DNA of 64,000 nt from Tetracentron sinense (GCA_015143295.1 CM026557.1:38511965-38575964), one strand, 5' to 3'; positions 24,501 through 39,500 are shown, counted from the stretch's first letter. Notes: generated from the sequence alone by a model not told the origin. Made by a program: numbers and translations.

Positions 24501-27500
24501 AAAAATTGTCCTGGTGGCTCTTGTTATGTTTACCTTACACCGAGCAAATGGGTTATTGATGTAGGAATAACTCACATTGGTAGCAAGGAACACCCTTGGA
24601 TGCCCCAAAATGGAAATTAAATCAAAGGGGTCTCTAATAGACCCCGCCGTGGCAGCAAGGGACAACCTTGCTACCCCAAATTAAAATCAAGTCAAAAGGG
24701 GGTTATTAATAGACCCCACCATGGCAGCAAAGAGAACCCTTGCTGCCCCCAAGTAAAATTAAATCAAATGGGTCTCTAATAGACCCCATCATGGTAGCAA
24801 AGGGAGTACCTTTGCTGCCCCAAATTGAAGTCAAATCAAACGGGGTCTTTAATAGACCCCACCATGGCAGCAAGGCGTACCCTTGCTGCCCCAAAGTAAA
24901 ATGAAATCAAACGGGGACATTAATAGACCCCACCATGGCAACAAGGAGCTCCCTTGCTGCCCCAAATTAAAATGAAGTTAAAGGGGTCTTTAATAGACCC
25001 CATCTTGACAGCAAGGAGCCACCTTGCTGCCCCAAATTCAAATGAAATAAAAGGGGTCTTTAATAGACCCCACCATGGCAACAAGGAGTACCTTTGCTAC
25101 CCCAAATTAAAGTCAAAGTAAATGGGGTCTTTAATACACCTTACCATGGCAGTAAGGAGTACCCTTGCTGCCCCAAAGTAAAATGAAATCAAACGGGGTC
25201 ATTAATAGACCCCACCATGGCAGCAAGGAGCTCCCTTGCTGCCCCAAAGTAAAGTTAAATGAAAGGGGTCTTTAACAGACCCCATCATGGCATCAAGGAG
25301 CTCCCTTACTACCCTAAATTCAATTTAAAACAAACGGGGTCTTTAATAGACCCCACCATGGCAGCAAGAAGCACCCTTGCTGCCCCAAAATCAAATTAAA
25401 GTAAAGGGGTCATTAATATACCCCACCATGGCAGCAAGGAGTCCCATTGCTGCCCCAAATTCAAATGAAATAAAAGGGGTCTTTAATAGACCCCACCATA
25501 GCAGCAAGGAGCTCCCTTGCTGCCCCAAATTAAACTCAAAGTAAATGGGGTCTTTAATAGACCCCGCCATGGCAGCAAGGAACTCCCTTGCTACCCCAAA
25601 TTCAACTTAAAACAAACGGGGCCTTTAATAGACCCCACCATGGCAGCAAGGAGCATCCTTGCTACCCCAAATTAAAGTCAAAGTAAATGGGATCTTTAAC
25701 ATACCCCACCATGGCAGCAAAGAACACCCTTGCTACCCCAAATTCAAATGAAATAAAAGAGGTCTGACCCCACCATGGCAACAAGGGGCCCCCTTGCTGC
25801 CCCAAATTGAAATCAAGTTAAAGGGGTCTTTAATAGACCCCACCATGACAGCAAGGAGTCGTCTTGCTGCCCCAAATTCAAATCAAGTTAAAGGGATCTT
25901 TGATAGACCACACCATGGCAGCAAAGAGCACACTTGCTACCCCAAATTGAAATTAAATTAGAGGAGTCTTTAATAGACCCCACCATGGCAACAAAGAGCA
26001 CCCTTGCTACCCCATATTGAAATTAAATAAAAGAGGTCCTTAAAAAACCCCACCATGGAAGCAAGGAGCACCCTTGCTGCCCCAAATTGAAATCAAGTCA
26101 AAAGGGTCTTTAATAGACCTCACCATGGCAGCAAGGAGTACCCTTACTGCCCCAAATTGAAACCAAGTTAAAGAGGTCTTTAATAGACTCCACTATGGCA
26201 GCAAGGAGTACCCTTGTTGCCTCAAATTTGAAATCAAGTTAAAGGGGTCTTTAATAGACCCCACCATGGCAGCAAGAAGCCCCCTTGCTGCCCGAAATTC
26301 AAATCAAAGTAAAGGGGTCTTTAATAGACCTCATCATGGCAGCAAGGAACACCTTTGCTGCCCCAAATCGAAATCAAAGTACATGGGTCATTCATAAACC
26401 CCCCCATGTCAGCAAGGAGCACCCTTGCTGCCTCAAATTTAAATTAAAATCAAAGGAGTCATTAATAGACCCCACCTTGGCAGCAAGGAACACCCTTGCT
26501 GCCCCAAATCCAAATCAAAGTAAAGGGTCTTTAATTGACCCCACCATGGGAGCAAGGAACACCCTTGCTGCCCCAAATCCCTTGCTACCCCAAATCGAAA
26601 TCAAAGTAAATGGGTCATTAATTGACCCCAACATGGCAACAAGGAAGAACATCCTTGCTGCCCCAAATCCAAATGAAATTAAAAGGGGTTGCCAGACAAC
26701 CCCACTTTGGCAACAAGGGTTAAGCCTTGTCACCTAAATCAAAGATAGTTAGAGGCCATCTTCACTGTCATTTGACAGTCCAGTAGTGGGTATAATACCC
26801 ACTACTATCTCTCCACCCATGATCAACAACAAGAGGGTGGGGAATAACTCCCCACTCTCCCACTAATGGGATAGATGTCCTCTCCACAAAGAAGAAGACA
26901 ATAAGAGGAAGTGGTTATCAAACCACTCCCTCTCATAACTCCCACTAGATAAAAGTGGGAGTTATTCTTTGAAACAAAGGAGGGGATTTAGAAGGATTGG
27001 CAGCCTTGAAGGTCGGCAAACAAAGAAAGAAAATTTCAGAAGAATAGATCTCAAGCCAAAGCCAGAGATCGGAAGATGAAAACCACAAGAAGTTTCCCTC
27101 TTCATAGAAGAGAAGAACTCAAGCCAAAGCAAGAGTTCTAAGATAAGGAAGCAGCAAGGTAAGCCAAATTGCCTACCCTCCTCTCTCCCTCTCCTCTTTT
27201 ACTTTGAAAGTCCTCTTTTGAGGCAACTGTAACAGCCCAAATGGGGCATTGGGCACCCCCATCAATGAATGAAAGCTACTGTACGTTCTCTCTTTCTCTC
27301 TTCTTCTTAATCAGAGGTGACCCTCTTACAAGAGGGTGTAATTAACGGCATGGGTTTACCCATGCCGGAAATGGAGTTCCCTCATATAAAATAATAAACT
27401 CCATTAACGGAGGCTATTTGACATCGAAGTTCCAGCGCCTCACACCCCAAGTAAGGCAGTCGAAATTTGGTCATTTCAACAACCAACCAGAATTTGCCCT

Positions 27501-30500
27501 TATTCCAGCATGATGTGAAGAATGTTTTCCTACATGGTGACTTTGACGAAGAGGTGTATATGTTACCTTCTCCTGGTTTTACATGCATGGTTTAAAACAT
27601 CAACACGTTTCCTAATATTCCCTATGAAACGTTTCCATTTCCATGGGTTCCGACACAAAATCTACTTGTGACATCAAAATTATATTATTTCTCGACACAT
27701 TTCCTAATATTTCCTATGAAACACTTCCATTTCTATTTGTACCAACATGAAACCTACCTACATGGTTTCCAAGATCGGCAGGTTTTGGTAAACTTCGATG
27801 GACATGTATCGTTTCATTAGCCAACGAATGATATCCACTTGAAGTGTAAGTAGTATAGGGTTTCAACGGCATATTTCGATAGTTTTGATAACATTTCAGT
27901 AATATCAATAGAAATGTTACAAACCTTTATATAAATTACATGACTTCAATCAACATGGACCAAAGTTGACCCAAGTCATCTATTTTTGCTGAAGAATTCA
28001 ATCAACATGAACCAAAGTCATTTGTTTTTGCTGAAGAATTCAATCCATATGAACCAAAGTCAACTGAAGTCATCTGTTTTTACTAAAGAAAACTCCTTTT
28101 TTAAAAAAAAAAAACTCTTTTTCCCCTTTCCTTGAATCAATCCCTATATTAGAGGTTTCTAAACTCATTTTTGGTGGGTTGAAAGATCAATGAAGATTTT
28201 TAAAACAAGATAAATCGCCTTGAGTACAATCAATCACACTTTTATCATACAAATAAGATATAATTAATTTAACCGTATGAAGATGCACTAAATTCATGCC
28301 ATCTCCATATGATTTAGAGCTTCAAATTGGATTTTTACATGAAATTTTGAGGAAATATTCTTACTCATATCATGATAATGAAAGGGCCCTATGACTATGC
28401 CTATGGGTCTCTTGGATATGGCACTATCAATAATTCGATAGTTTTGGTTATGAACAAGGTCATAAGTCTTTTTACATGATTGCAGGTGTACCTCATCCCC
28501 TAGACTACCCAAAATTTGGGGTGCCTGTGGTTATTGATGCTCAATACTAAGAGTAGTATATTCGGGGTTATTAAGTTGCTACCAAAGTTACATGTATTGG
28601 GCTCAACAGCTCAATAGTGTCATTAATTAGACCATCAACTTCATGAACCTCGTCGAAACACAAATGATGACTTCGAGCATATCAGAGCTCTATATAATTA
28701 GGAATCATGACTCATGATTTGAGAGGATCTGAGTGTTATATTGTGATATTCTCTTTCTTAATGTATTATCATATAATACAGTCATTTATTTACACATTTG
28801 GCTTTACAGTTTCAGCCAGTGCATGCTACTTCGTATGATTCTTATATTTGATATGATACATGCTTTTATTCACTCCCAACAGTTTTATCTTAAATTTTCA
28901 ATGTTTTCTTAATATTTACTGCATTTCTTAACTTTTACGGTGTTTCCTTGAACTTCCTTATACTTACTCGAAATGTTTCCACTTCCCTAGTGACCGAAAT
29001 GTACACCTGACACCGAATTTTAATACCTTGTTTATGTCCCTTAGTTGAAGGCAATGTGTGCAAGTTAAAGAAGGCGTTGTATAGACTAAAGTAGTCAAGC
29101 AGAGTCAAGCAGATCACACACTATTCATTAAGTAGTCTCATCAGAAGGTTGCCCTCTTGATTGTGTATGTGGATGATTTTTTTTTTTTTTTGATCGGTAA
29201 TCAAGCAAATATATTTTTTTGATCGGTAATCAAGCAAATATATTAAATAAAAGAAGGCCAAGGATACAAGAGCACAAGCATATGTGAAAACAAGAGTTTA
29301 CAAGCAAATAAACTCAAAGGCAATCTATATCACAACAATCCTGACTCCTAGCCTAAAACTCTGCCCTAGGAGAAGCTCAACCCAACAACCCCCAAAGCTC
29401 CTCATCATCATAATGTAGGCCCGCCCATTCTAAAGCAATCAACCGAATACAAGCACAAATACGAGATTGGGATGCTGAAGTATCCTCAAAAACTCTAAGA
29501 TTTCTCTCTTTCCATATCATCCATGATATGGCACACAGAAGTACCGTCCAAAGTACCTCCCTAGCACCATCCTCACTGACCCTAGGCCAACAAGATAAGA
29601 AATTAAGAAAGGGAGAGAAAGACCCAGTCAACACCCATGCGGGAAAGGAACTAGCCCCAAATACCAAACACAGTAGGATAGTGCAAGAGCAAATGGTCCA
29701 CTGACTCTTCCACTTTGAGGCACATAGAACACCTATTGGCCAACCTTCACTCTCTATGTTGTAAATGATCACAAGTTAAGATTTTATTCAAGACTACATT
29801 CCAGAGGAAAAAAAAGACCTTAGAAGGAATACCTGGATTCCAAACTACCCGATAAGGAAACGTACCTCTGGAGACCGGACTCAATGATTGTAAAAGTGAT
29901 CTCACTGAGAATCGGCCATGGTTGCTGCCAAACCAGACCGTGTAATCCCTAATATTAACACAGGGATTAGGAACTTGTTCGAGTCAACAAACAATTTCCC
30001 AATCAGTTAAATCGCGTCTCAACATCGGACACCATACCACTCCCTCTCCTCTTCTCTCAAAGCAGTCGCCTACATCGCCTCCCTGTTGGTGGCTAGCAAG
30101 AAAATATGACCAAAATCATCCTAAAGCCTAGAATCTCCACACCACGTCTTTCCAAAATCTCACTTCGCACCCTTGTCCCACTATAAACCTGAACTTAGGC
30201 ACCACCAAGCTGGTCATCGCTATAATCCCCTTCCAGAGACCCAAGCCATGGGTGCTTTTAACCTGATTCGAGACCCAACACGAAGATGCCCTATACTTGG
30301 CTATTATCACTGCACGCCACAAACTAGTCCTTTCCGCTCCAAAACGCCTAATCCATTTCCCTAGCAGAGCTTTATTGACTAGAATCAAAGATGAAACTAC
30401 CCTAATCGATGATCTCTATGATCTAAGAATTTCTAACCAATTTTAATTTTTCAAATTATTTGTTCAGAAATCAATAAACGATCCACACAAACAATCCACA

Positions 30501-33500
30501 CAAATCTAACACAAAAGATTTTTACGTGGAAAACCCTTACGGGAAAAAACCACAGGACCTCGTCCAGCAACAAATTTCACTATGAGAAGAATTCAAGTAC
30601 AAGACAAGACATTACCCAAATCGGACACGACATGACGTTCCTTGGTACAGACTCTTGCTCTTGATTTCCACGAACCAGCAGGTTCGATCTCTGCCGCAGC
30701 AACTTCGGTTCCACACCGACCAAATCTTCTCAAGCTACTTCAATTACACGATCTCGCAAGATCGATTTCCTTCTGCGAAGGCTCCGGATCATACACCGGA
30801 CACACACACAAGGTGTGGGGTTCTGAATCAATTTAGAACTCTTCAAAACCCTAGAGGGATCTCATAAAGATCAGAGATCACACAATCCAATATCAAAGGA
30901 TTAGATCTTTACTTGCATTCTCTAGGATGAGTGAAAGAGGAGGGATCAACAAGGATCAATTGATAAGAATGGAAAAAACCCTAGATGGGTTTCTCAGACC
31001 TCTACTCTTTAAATAATAAACAATGGATACGAATTAGGTCTTTAAAAGTTGTTTATATAGGTTTTAGAAAAGAGTCCTTTTTAGAAAAAATTATGATTAC
31101 GGGGGACCGATCGATCAGTGCTCAGTGCCGAGCGCTCGATCCAATAGCGAGTGATCGGTCTTCCAACCGAGAGCTCGGTTCAAAAGACCCCTCTCTGGAA
31201 AAATACCACATACATTTTTTTAAGACCAGTCGATAGATACCGATCTCTCGGTAGGCCACCGAGCAATCGGTCCTTATGACCAAGCGAGCGGTCCAAAAAG
31301 GTCTCTCTAGAAATTTTGCCCATACAAAATTTTCCATCAGTCGATAGCCACCAATCTCTCGGTAGGCCATCGAGCGAGCGGTCTCAACACCGAGCTAGCG
31401 GTGGAGACAGAACTTTTTTCAAAACCTTTTTCAATGATTTTTTATTTGATTCCACCAAGACCAAAAGACATTGTTAGGGTTTTAACTAACCTCCTAGGTA
31501 TGTTTAGGGTTATCTAAGTCAAATCCAACCTAGGTAGGGGTCTCTAAGTCCTTTACCTGTCTAGATCCGGAGTAAAAGCTTTGATGATATTTTTCTTCAA
31601 TTTCTGCAAACTTCTTGAAGCTTTAACTCTCATGACAAGTTGAACTAGACTCAAAACACCATGACCTATCTAATGATCACAGAATTTGCCAACACCTAAG
31701 TAGGGATTTACAATCTCCCCCTTTGGCAATTCCAAGACAAAAACAAGACTAACTCACATACTAGGTTCAAATTTTCCCAAATGATTCAAAAATGGAAATT
31801 TGACCTTTACATGACTCAATACAAGTATAAAATACATACACTTCAACTTGTCATGTTTCACCAATTCTAGAACCTGTTTGCCTGCACATGCTCAACCAAA
31901 AACCTGTGAAGCATGGGAAATTCAAAAACAAGGCAGTAATACTAAAACAGGTCCATCAGCAAAAGTATATATGAATGTTAAAAGTGAGCTCATCACTCTC
32001 CCCCTTTTTGGCTCGAAATGCCAAGGGCGGAATATAAAGAAAATATGGAAAGCAAAGCATCATAGGAGATGAGAACATAATAGAATCAGAATAAAACAAG
32101 AACATCATCTCATATATAGAAAAACATCCATTTCAACTACATCCATAACCACAAAAGGTTTGTACTGAGTACAACCATGACAAAATAGATCCCATATCAA
32201 AAAAAATACATCAAAATAAAACTAGGACAGCAGTAAACTCCAAAAGATAAAAATGAAGCATATGAAGTATCCTAGTACTTCTAACTATCGCTCAATCCTC
32301 TGCATCATCAGAATCGAGCTGAGACTCATAATACGCTCGAAAATCACGAACATCGCGCTGCACCCCAAGTATTGTAGCATCGAGTGATCCAAGACGACCA
32401 CGGATCTGAGTAGTAAACTCCTGGTAGGAGGCAACGTGAGTCCTGAGATCCATCTGCATCTCGCGCATCATCCTAGCAAGATCATCAATGGAGACCGGAG
32501 GGTAGCAAGACAAACCCACACCACCTTCAGCTTCCTCATCAGCATCCCTAGCCGATGCATGAAAAAAGCTCTGAGCAAGGGTCTTTTTGTTGATTGGACC
32601 CTTGGGATTGCGAGTTGGGCCTCCAGGAGGAGCTATAACCCCTTGAGCACCGAGAAGTTTAGTGATAAGGGAACCAAAAGGAAGAGCTCCAACAACAGTG
32701 TTGGCAGGATGGACTTGAAGCATAAGATCAATAATGTGCGCGGCAAGATCAATGTCACGACCACGCAGAAGACTGAAGAGGAATCGGGCACAATCTTCTC
32801 AAAGATCCGCATTATGAACCTTGGGATGGATATTGGCACTCATGACCAAATTTAAAAGACGTGCATCCCGAGTAAGCTGAGACACAGAAATGCTGGAACC
32901 AACCCATAGAGTGGAACACCACAGAGGAAAGTGACGACATCATCCATTGATTCCTTATCCTCATCCCTTTTATAATGGAAAGGATAGTAGGCATCAGGAA
33001 CACGAGGACACCCAAGAATTTTGGCAATAAGATCGGGGTTCATGACTATAGAGACTCCCAATGCACGGGATTGAAAGGACCAAGTTTTAGGCTGGATTTC
33101 AAACATATTTAAATAGAACTCCTGAACTAATTGGAGAGGGGCAGGACCGGACAAGGTGAGTAGACCTTCCCATTGACGGTCGACAATGAGTTTGGGAAGG
33201 TGATAGTCACCAAAATCGGAAATAGTAATTACCCGCTCAACAATGATACCCTTCTTCTAAAAAATTCACTGTATAATTTAGCAGTAGAAGGGCCTATAAA
33301 GGGAGCCAAGGGAATATTTTGAGATGAAGATCCTTTGCCCTTCTTTGTGCGGGTCTTATCAGCAAATGCCTTTTGGCGATTTTCTACCGTAGAATCCACC
33401 ATTCTACAGAGAAGACGATCTCCAATGGAAATCCCATGCCCAATGGGAGTGAATGAAACGGGCTCATGGAGTTCCTCTTTCTCGGGAGGGTCCTCTTGGT

Positions 33501-36500
33501 TGTTGAGGATCAATCTACGACGTTTGGAAACACCAGACATGAGGAAAGCCAAAAGAACCAAGGAGAAAGATAAAGCCATTCGAAATTTTGATGCCCTAGG
33601 TTTGAGAATCAACCAAGAAAACAAGAAAAAGAGCAAGGATTACCTTTGAGTCGCTTGGAAACCCTTAGAATAGAAATGAAGTGCCGAATGAAGGATTAGG
33701 AGGAGAGGAGACTGAGAGATCGCTCTAGGAGTCGGAAAACAAGTGAGTAGAAAGGTGAAAAATGAGGGTTTTATAAACTGTTCACGAAAGACCGATCGAT
33801 CGGTCAATAACACTGAGCGATCGGTGGTCTGGAAAAATTTCAGAAAATTTTAATATAAAACCATTTTTCTCCCCCTCAACCAAAGCAAGGTTTAAACACA
33901 TTTTCTCCTCAAATTAACCTAATCACCATACATATATGCAAAAATTGATTTCATCAATATCATAATGAACTATGTCACCCAAGAATTGATATATCAAGGT
34001 TTAGTCATAAACAAGGATTATGTATACACCTATAAGCGTTCATAGGTGATCAATTATGGTTTTTGCATTAAATACTCAATCAGAGTCGCAATCAAAATAA
34101 CATGACTCTTTGGACTGGTTTCATCCCTTGAGCAAGATTTTGACATTATAGCATAAACGAGACTCTAGAATGTTCAAAAACTAGGTTTAAAACCAAGAGA
34201 CATCCATACAAGTATGATGAGCAATTTTTACCTCATATTTGACTAATAATGACATTTTATTTTTCTGTCAAGATGTACTCATTGTCAAAATTCTTTTTGA
34301 GTACTCACATGCTGTTCTTAGGACACTAGTGACTTTCACACAAGTGAGAAGGTAGCCCTCTCTAATGGCAGTGGGGGCTTTCACACTAGCAACCCATATA
34401 GATACCTACTGTCTATCTAGGTAGCCATTACTCACTGTTTGCATCCACTAGAAGCTATCATACAAACTCACATGTAGTCTTCTCCATGTCTATAATTTTT
34501 ATAAATAGGGGGCTCACCTTATGGAATTTTAATCACAATGGTTATACTAGATTTGATTAACCTAGTGAACCATATGGTATAATATCAGAACCTGTAAATA
34601 GGAACTAGTACCATCTCAAGAATCAGTCAGAGCGCATGTGCAACACATAACTACTTTGTTCACAAGACTCTAACTGGGATTAGTGATCATGACCATTTTA
34701 AATCACAAGATAGAACCAACAGTTGAACTATCCTTATTTACTCAATCCTATGTAAAATTTATCCTTGGATTATATGTTCAATTATGATTTCAAGGAAACA
34801 AATTGATGTTTAATGATAGGAGAGAAGGTCATACAAACACACTATTTTTTGCAACATTTTTCAATATTTTTTTTAAATTTTTTTGGAATTTTTTTTTTTT
34901 TTAATAACAAAAAATATCAAATCTTTTTGGATTTTTATAAATAAAGAAAACAAATACAAAACGGAATACATCGGTAAATAGCTCTATGACATAAATGGGA
35001 CATGAAGAACACATAGGCTATAAAACAAGCACACCATTACTCAACTCCGCACAATCCTATGGATTTCCTAAGGAACTCAAACCTAAGGGAATCTAAGGGT
35101 TTTGTGAGAATGTCCGCAAATTGATTCTCGGTTTGGATATACTCAATAGACACAACATTTTGCTCAACTAGATCACGAATGAAGTGATGCCTAATGTCAA
35201 TGTGCTTTGTGTAAGAGTGTTGTACGGGATTTTTGGAAATATTGATTGCACTAGTGTTATCACAATACACAGTCAGAGTGTCCTATTCAATCCCATAATC
35301 ATGCAACATCTGCTTCATCCACAAAAGTTGAGTACAACAGCTGCCAGCTGCTATGTACTCAACCTCGGCAGTAGACAAGGAAATGGAATTCTGTTTTTTG
35401 CTAAGCCAAGCCACTAAGCAGTTTCCAATATAGAAACACCCTCCGAAGGTGCTCATCCTATCATCAGTATTTCCAACCCAATCGGCATCGGAATACCCCA
35501 CAACTATGGCATTGGTATCGAAAGAATACCAGAGGCCGAAAGATAGAGTTCCACTCACATAGCGAATGATATGCTTGACGGCAAGTAAGTGAGACTCTTT
35601 GGGGCTCGCTTGATAGCGGGCACACGCTCCAACACTAAAGGCAATGTCGGGTCGACTGGCAATAAAGTGTAGCAAACTACTAATCATGCTTCTATAAGAA
35701 GTTTGATTGACATCCTTGCCTAAAGCATCCTTGTTAAGCTTTGTAGTAGTGCTCACAGGAGTACGAGCATGCTTAGCGGAGCTCATACCAAATTTCTTTA
35801 CCAGATCTTTAGCATACTTGAATTGGGATACAAAAATCCCATTAGTACTCTGCTTGATCTGAAGACCAAGGAAGAAACTCAGCTCACCAACCATGCTCAT
35901 CTCGAATTCATTTTTCATTTGATCAGCAAGTGAGAGAGCATGAGAGTCTGATGTGGAACCGAACACTATGTCATCAACATAATCTGGGCTATGACAATAT
36001 CACCTTTCACAGTCTTTATGAATAGGGTTCTGTCTACTCCCCCTCTCGAAAAGCCCTTTTCCAAGAGATAAGTAGTCAGCCTCTCATACCAAGCTCTAGG
36101 AGCTTGTTTTAAACCATAGAGGGCCCTTTTTAACCGATAGACTTGATCAAGGTGATGTGGATCTTCAAACCCTTTCGGTTGTTCCACATAGACTTCCTCT
36201 TGTAGAATGCCATTAAAAAAGGCACTCTTGACATCCATTTCAAAAGCTTGAATTTCATATGGCATGCCACAGCTAGTAAAATTCTGATTGATTCTAGCCG
36301 GGCAACAGGAGCAAAGGTTTCATCAAAGTCGATGCCTTCAATTTGGGTGTATCCCTGTGCAACTAACCTAGCCTTATTTCTTATGACAGTACCATTTTCA
36401 TCTGATTTGTTCTTGAAAATCCACTTGGTACCTATCACATTCGTATTTTTAGGCCTAGGCACTAAATACCAAACGTCATTCCTAGTAAATTGAAGTAACT

Positions 36501-39500
36501 CATCTTGCATTGCATTTATCCAATTATCATCTGCAAGAGCTTCAGTTACATTCTTGGGTTCAAATGAAGAAGTATAGCAAATGTAGCTAACCTCATTCTC
36601 AATTTGATTCCCCGTTCTCACTCCACTTTCTAGATCACCAATGATCAGTTACTTTCTTGGGTTCAAATGAAGAAGTATAGCAAATGTAGCTAACTTCATT
36701 TTCAATTTGTTTCCTCGTTCTCACTCCACTTTCAAGATCACCAATGATATCAGTGGAGGTGTGAGGACTCATGACCCTAGGATGTGTAGGTTTTAATGAG
36801 GATGATTGCTTAGTGTTGAAGCAGTTTCAACATTGTCATTTACAGCACTATCATCATCCTCAAGTTGCACAGTTTCAACACCGGAGTCATCTACAACCAC
36901 ATTGATGGACTCCATGATTGTAGAGGTTCTCAAGTTATACACTCGATAAGCTCGACTGTTGATTAAATACCCAAGAAATATCCCTTCATCACTTCGGGAT
37001 TCAAATTTGCCCAGTTGCTCTCTATCCTTAAGGATATAGCATTTACTTATGAATTCTCGAAAGTACTTGACACTGGGTTTCTTGTTATTCCACAACTCAT
37101 AAGGGGTTTTCCTTGTTCCGGGCCTCAGGAAAACTCGATTAACAGTATAGCAAGCAGTGCTAACTGCTTCAACCCAGAAATGAGAAGCTAGATTGTTGCT
37201 ATGAAGCATAACTCTAGCCATCTCTTGGAGTACCCTGTTCTTCCTCTCCACAACACCATTCTGTTGAGGTGTAATGAGAGCAAAGAATTCATGTTTGATA
37301 CCCGACTCATCACAAAAGTCGTTGTACTTAGAGTTTTCAAACTCCTTTCCATGATCACTTCGAATTGAGTGATTGGGCATCCTTTCTCATTTTGAATTTT
37401 TAAACAAATACTTTTGAAATTCTCAAAAGCATCGGACTTCACTCTTATAAATGTCACCCATGTCATTCTAGAGAAATCATCAACCATAACTAGGATGTAT
37501 CGCTTCCCACCTAGACTTTCAGTTCTTGTAAGACCCATAAGATCCATATGAATTAATTCTAGTGGATGTGAAGTAGCAATACTTGAAGTCTTCTTGTGTG
37601 GGGTTCTAATTTGTTTGCCAATCTGGCATGGCCCACACACAGCAATAGAAGGCTTTCCTAGTTTGGGCACCCCTCTCACTAGTTCATGCTTTGAGATTTT
37701 GCTAAAGTCTTTGAAATTCATGTGACCTAGCCTTCGATGCCACAGATCAACCTCCTTAATTTTAGCCCTATTACAAACGTTTGAGGGATTAGAACTAGAG
37801 ATTAGGCAGTAGCAATTATCAGTGGTTCTCAACCCTTCTAGAACACACTTACCTTTACCATTTATGACAAAGCATTTATCTTGGATAAAGTGCATGGGGT
37901 GGTAATCATCGCACAATTGACTTATGCTAATCAAATTAGCTTTCAGTCCTTCAACAAATAGGGCATTCTTAAGCTTAGGAATCTCTGGTGCTTCGATGAT
38001 TCATTTCCCTTTAACTAAGGATTTGCTTCCATCGCCAAAAGTAACAGTCCCATCTGAACTCTCCTCGAATTTAGTGAATAGGGACTTATTACCTGTCATA
38101 TGCCGAGAACACCCACTGTCAAAATACCACATTTCTGTGTTTTGGGCTTTCAAGGCAGTATGGATAACAAAGCATTTAAGGTCCTTCTTTCTTACATACA
38201 CAGTTTTTAAAGTTTGTTTTGATCTTTGATTATTGTTCTATGTAGTAGAGACCTTTTTCTTTTTCAAGCTGACTAACTAGAGCACTCTTCTCTTCTACTA
38301 CTAGTTTACAAGTGTCTCTTTCATTTTGAATGATCTTGAGTTTTTTGCTCAAAGAGATTTTTGTTTTAGCCAGCTTTAGACTTTCAGCATACAACTTATC
38401 ATAAGTTGTTTTCAAATCATCATCACTTTCAGAGTTAGTTTGACTCTTCTCATTGTCTTCACTAGACTCAGTGTGTACACTCTCATCACTGCTATCATTT
38501 TCATCAACCATTGAGGAAGTCTCAAGAATCCCAGATAGGGATACAGTGAAAGTCGTATGATTATCAGTTTCTTCACATGAAGAGGAACTGTCCAATTCTT
38601 CATCCTTGGAATCATTGTCATCCCAACAGGCATTCATCACCTTGCCCTTACTCTTCTTCTTGTTAGGGCAATTTGGTGAAATATGACCGAAGCCATGGCA
38701 TTCATAGCATTGAACACCTTGGGATTTCTTGTCGCCACTCTTGGAATTTTTCTTATTTTCCCAGGGCTTAGACTTTGACTTCTCAAAAGATTTTCCTCCC
38801 TATTTGGGATTGAATCTCTTTTTCATTCTAAAAATTTTCGAAATCTTTTAACGAAGAGAGCCAATTGTTCCTCATCCATCTCTTCATCATTGTTATCCTC
38901 ATCCAAAGATTCCTTGATTGATTTCAAGACTAGAGATTTGTTCTTCTTGGATGGACGAAGATTGAGTTCATAAGTTTGGAATGAACCAACTAATTCCTCA
39001 ATCTTCAGAGAGTCAACATTTTTACTCTCTTCAATAGCAATGACCTTGGGTTGAAATCTCTCAGGCAGAGATCTAAGGACTTTTCTAACTATCTTAGATT
39101 CAGTTATTCTTTCACCTAAGTTGAAACTAGCATTGACAATGTCACTAAGTTTTGCATAAAATTCATCAAATGTGTCATTGTCTTCCATTTTCAAATATTC
39201 AAATTTGGTGGTCAACATTTGGAGCTTTGAGATTTTAACTGTGGTGGTACCCTCATGGGTGATCTCAAGAATGTCCCATGCCTGCTTTGCTGTTTCACAT
39301 GAAGAGATTCGTCTGAATTCCTCAGCAGTGACTGCAGTAAAGATTGCATTGAGACCTTTGGTATTCCATCCACTTGTCTCAAGCTCTTCTCTGGTCCATT
39401 CATTAAAGTATTTGATGACAGTCAATTTACCAACAGTTTTCACGAGCTTAGTCCACCCATTTTGTATAGACATTCAGATTCTCTCGTCAATCAATTTGAG

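Noticed and set aside
24582-26735. CRISPR-like array or centromeric satellite
   Set aside because: The units are contiguous with no unique spacers, the array is only ~2 kb, and it lies within an intron of a gene; plant centromeric satellites are longer arrays of ~150-180-bp units.
26285-26737. 150-codon plus-strand open frame over the minisatellite
   Set aside because: The frame arises from the tandem repeat itself and encodes only a repetitive peptide with no family resemblance.
24426-27464. Helitron
   Set aside because: No 5' TC with 3' CTRR end after a terminal hairpin was found, and there is no Rep/helicase sequence.
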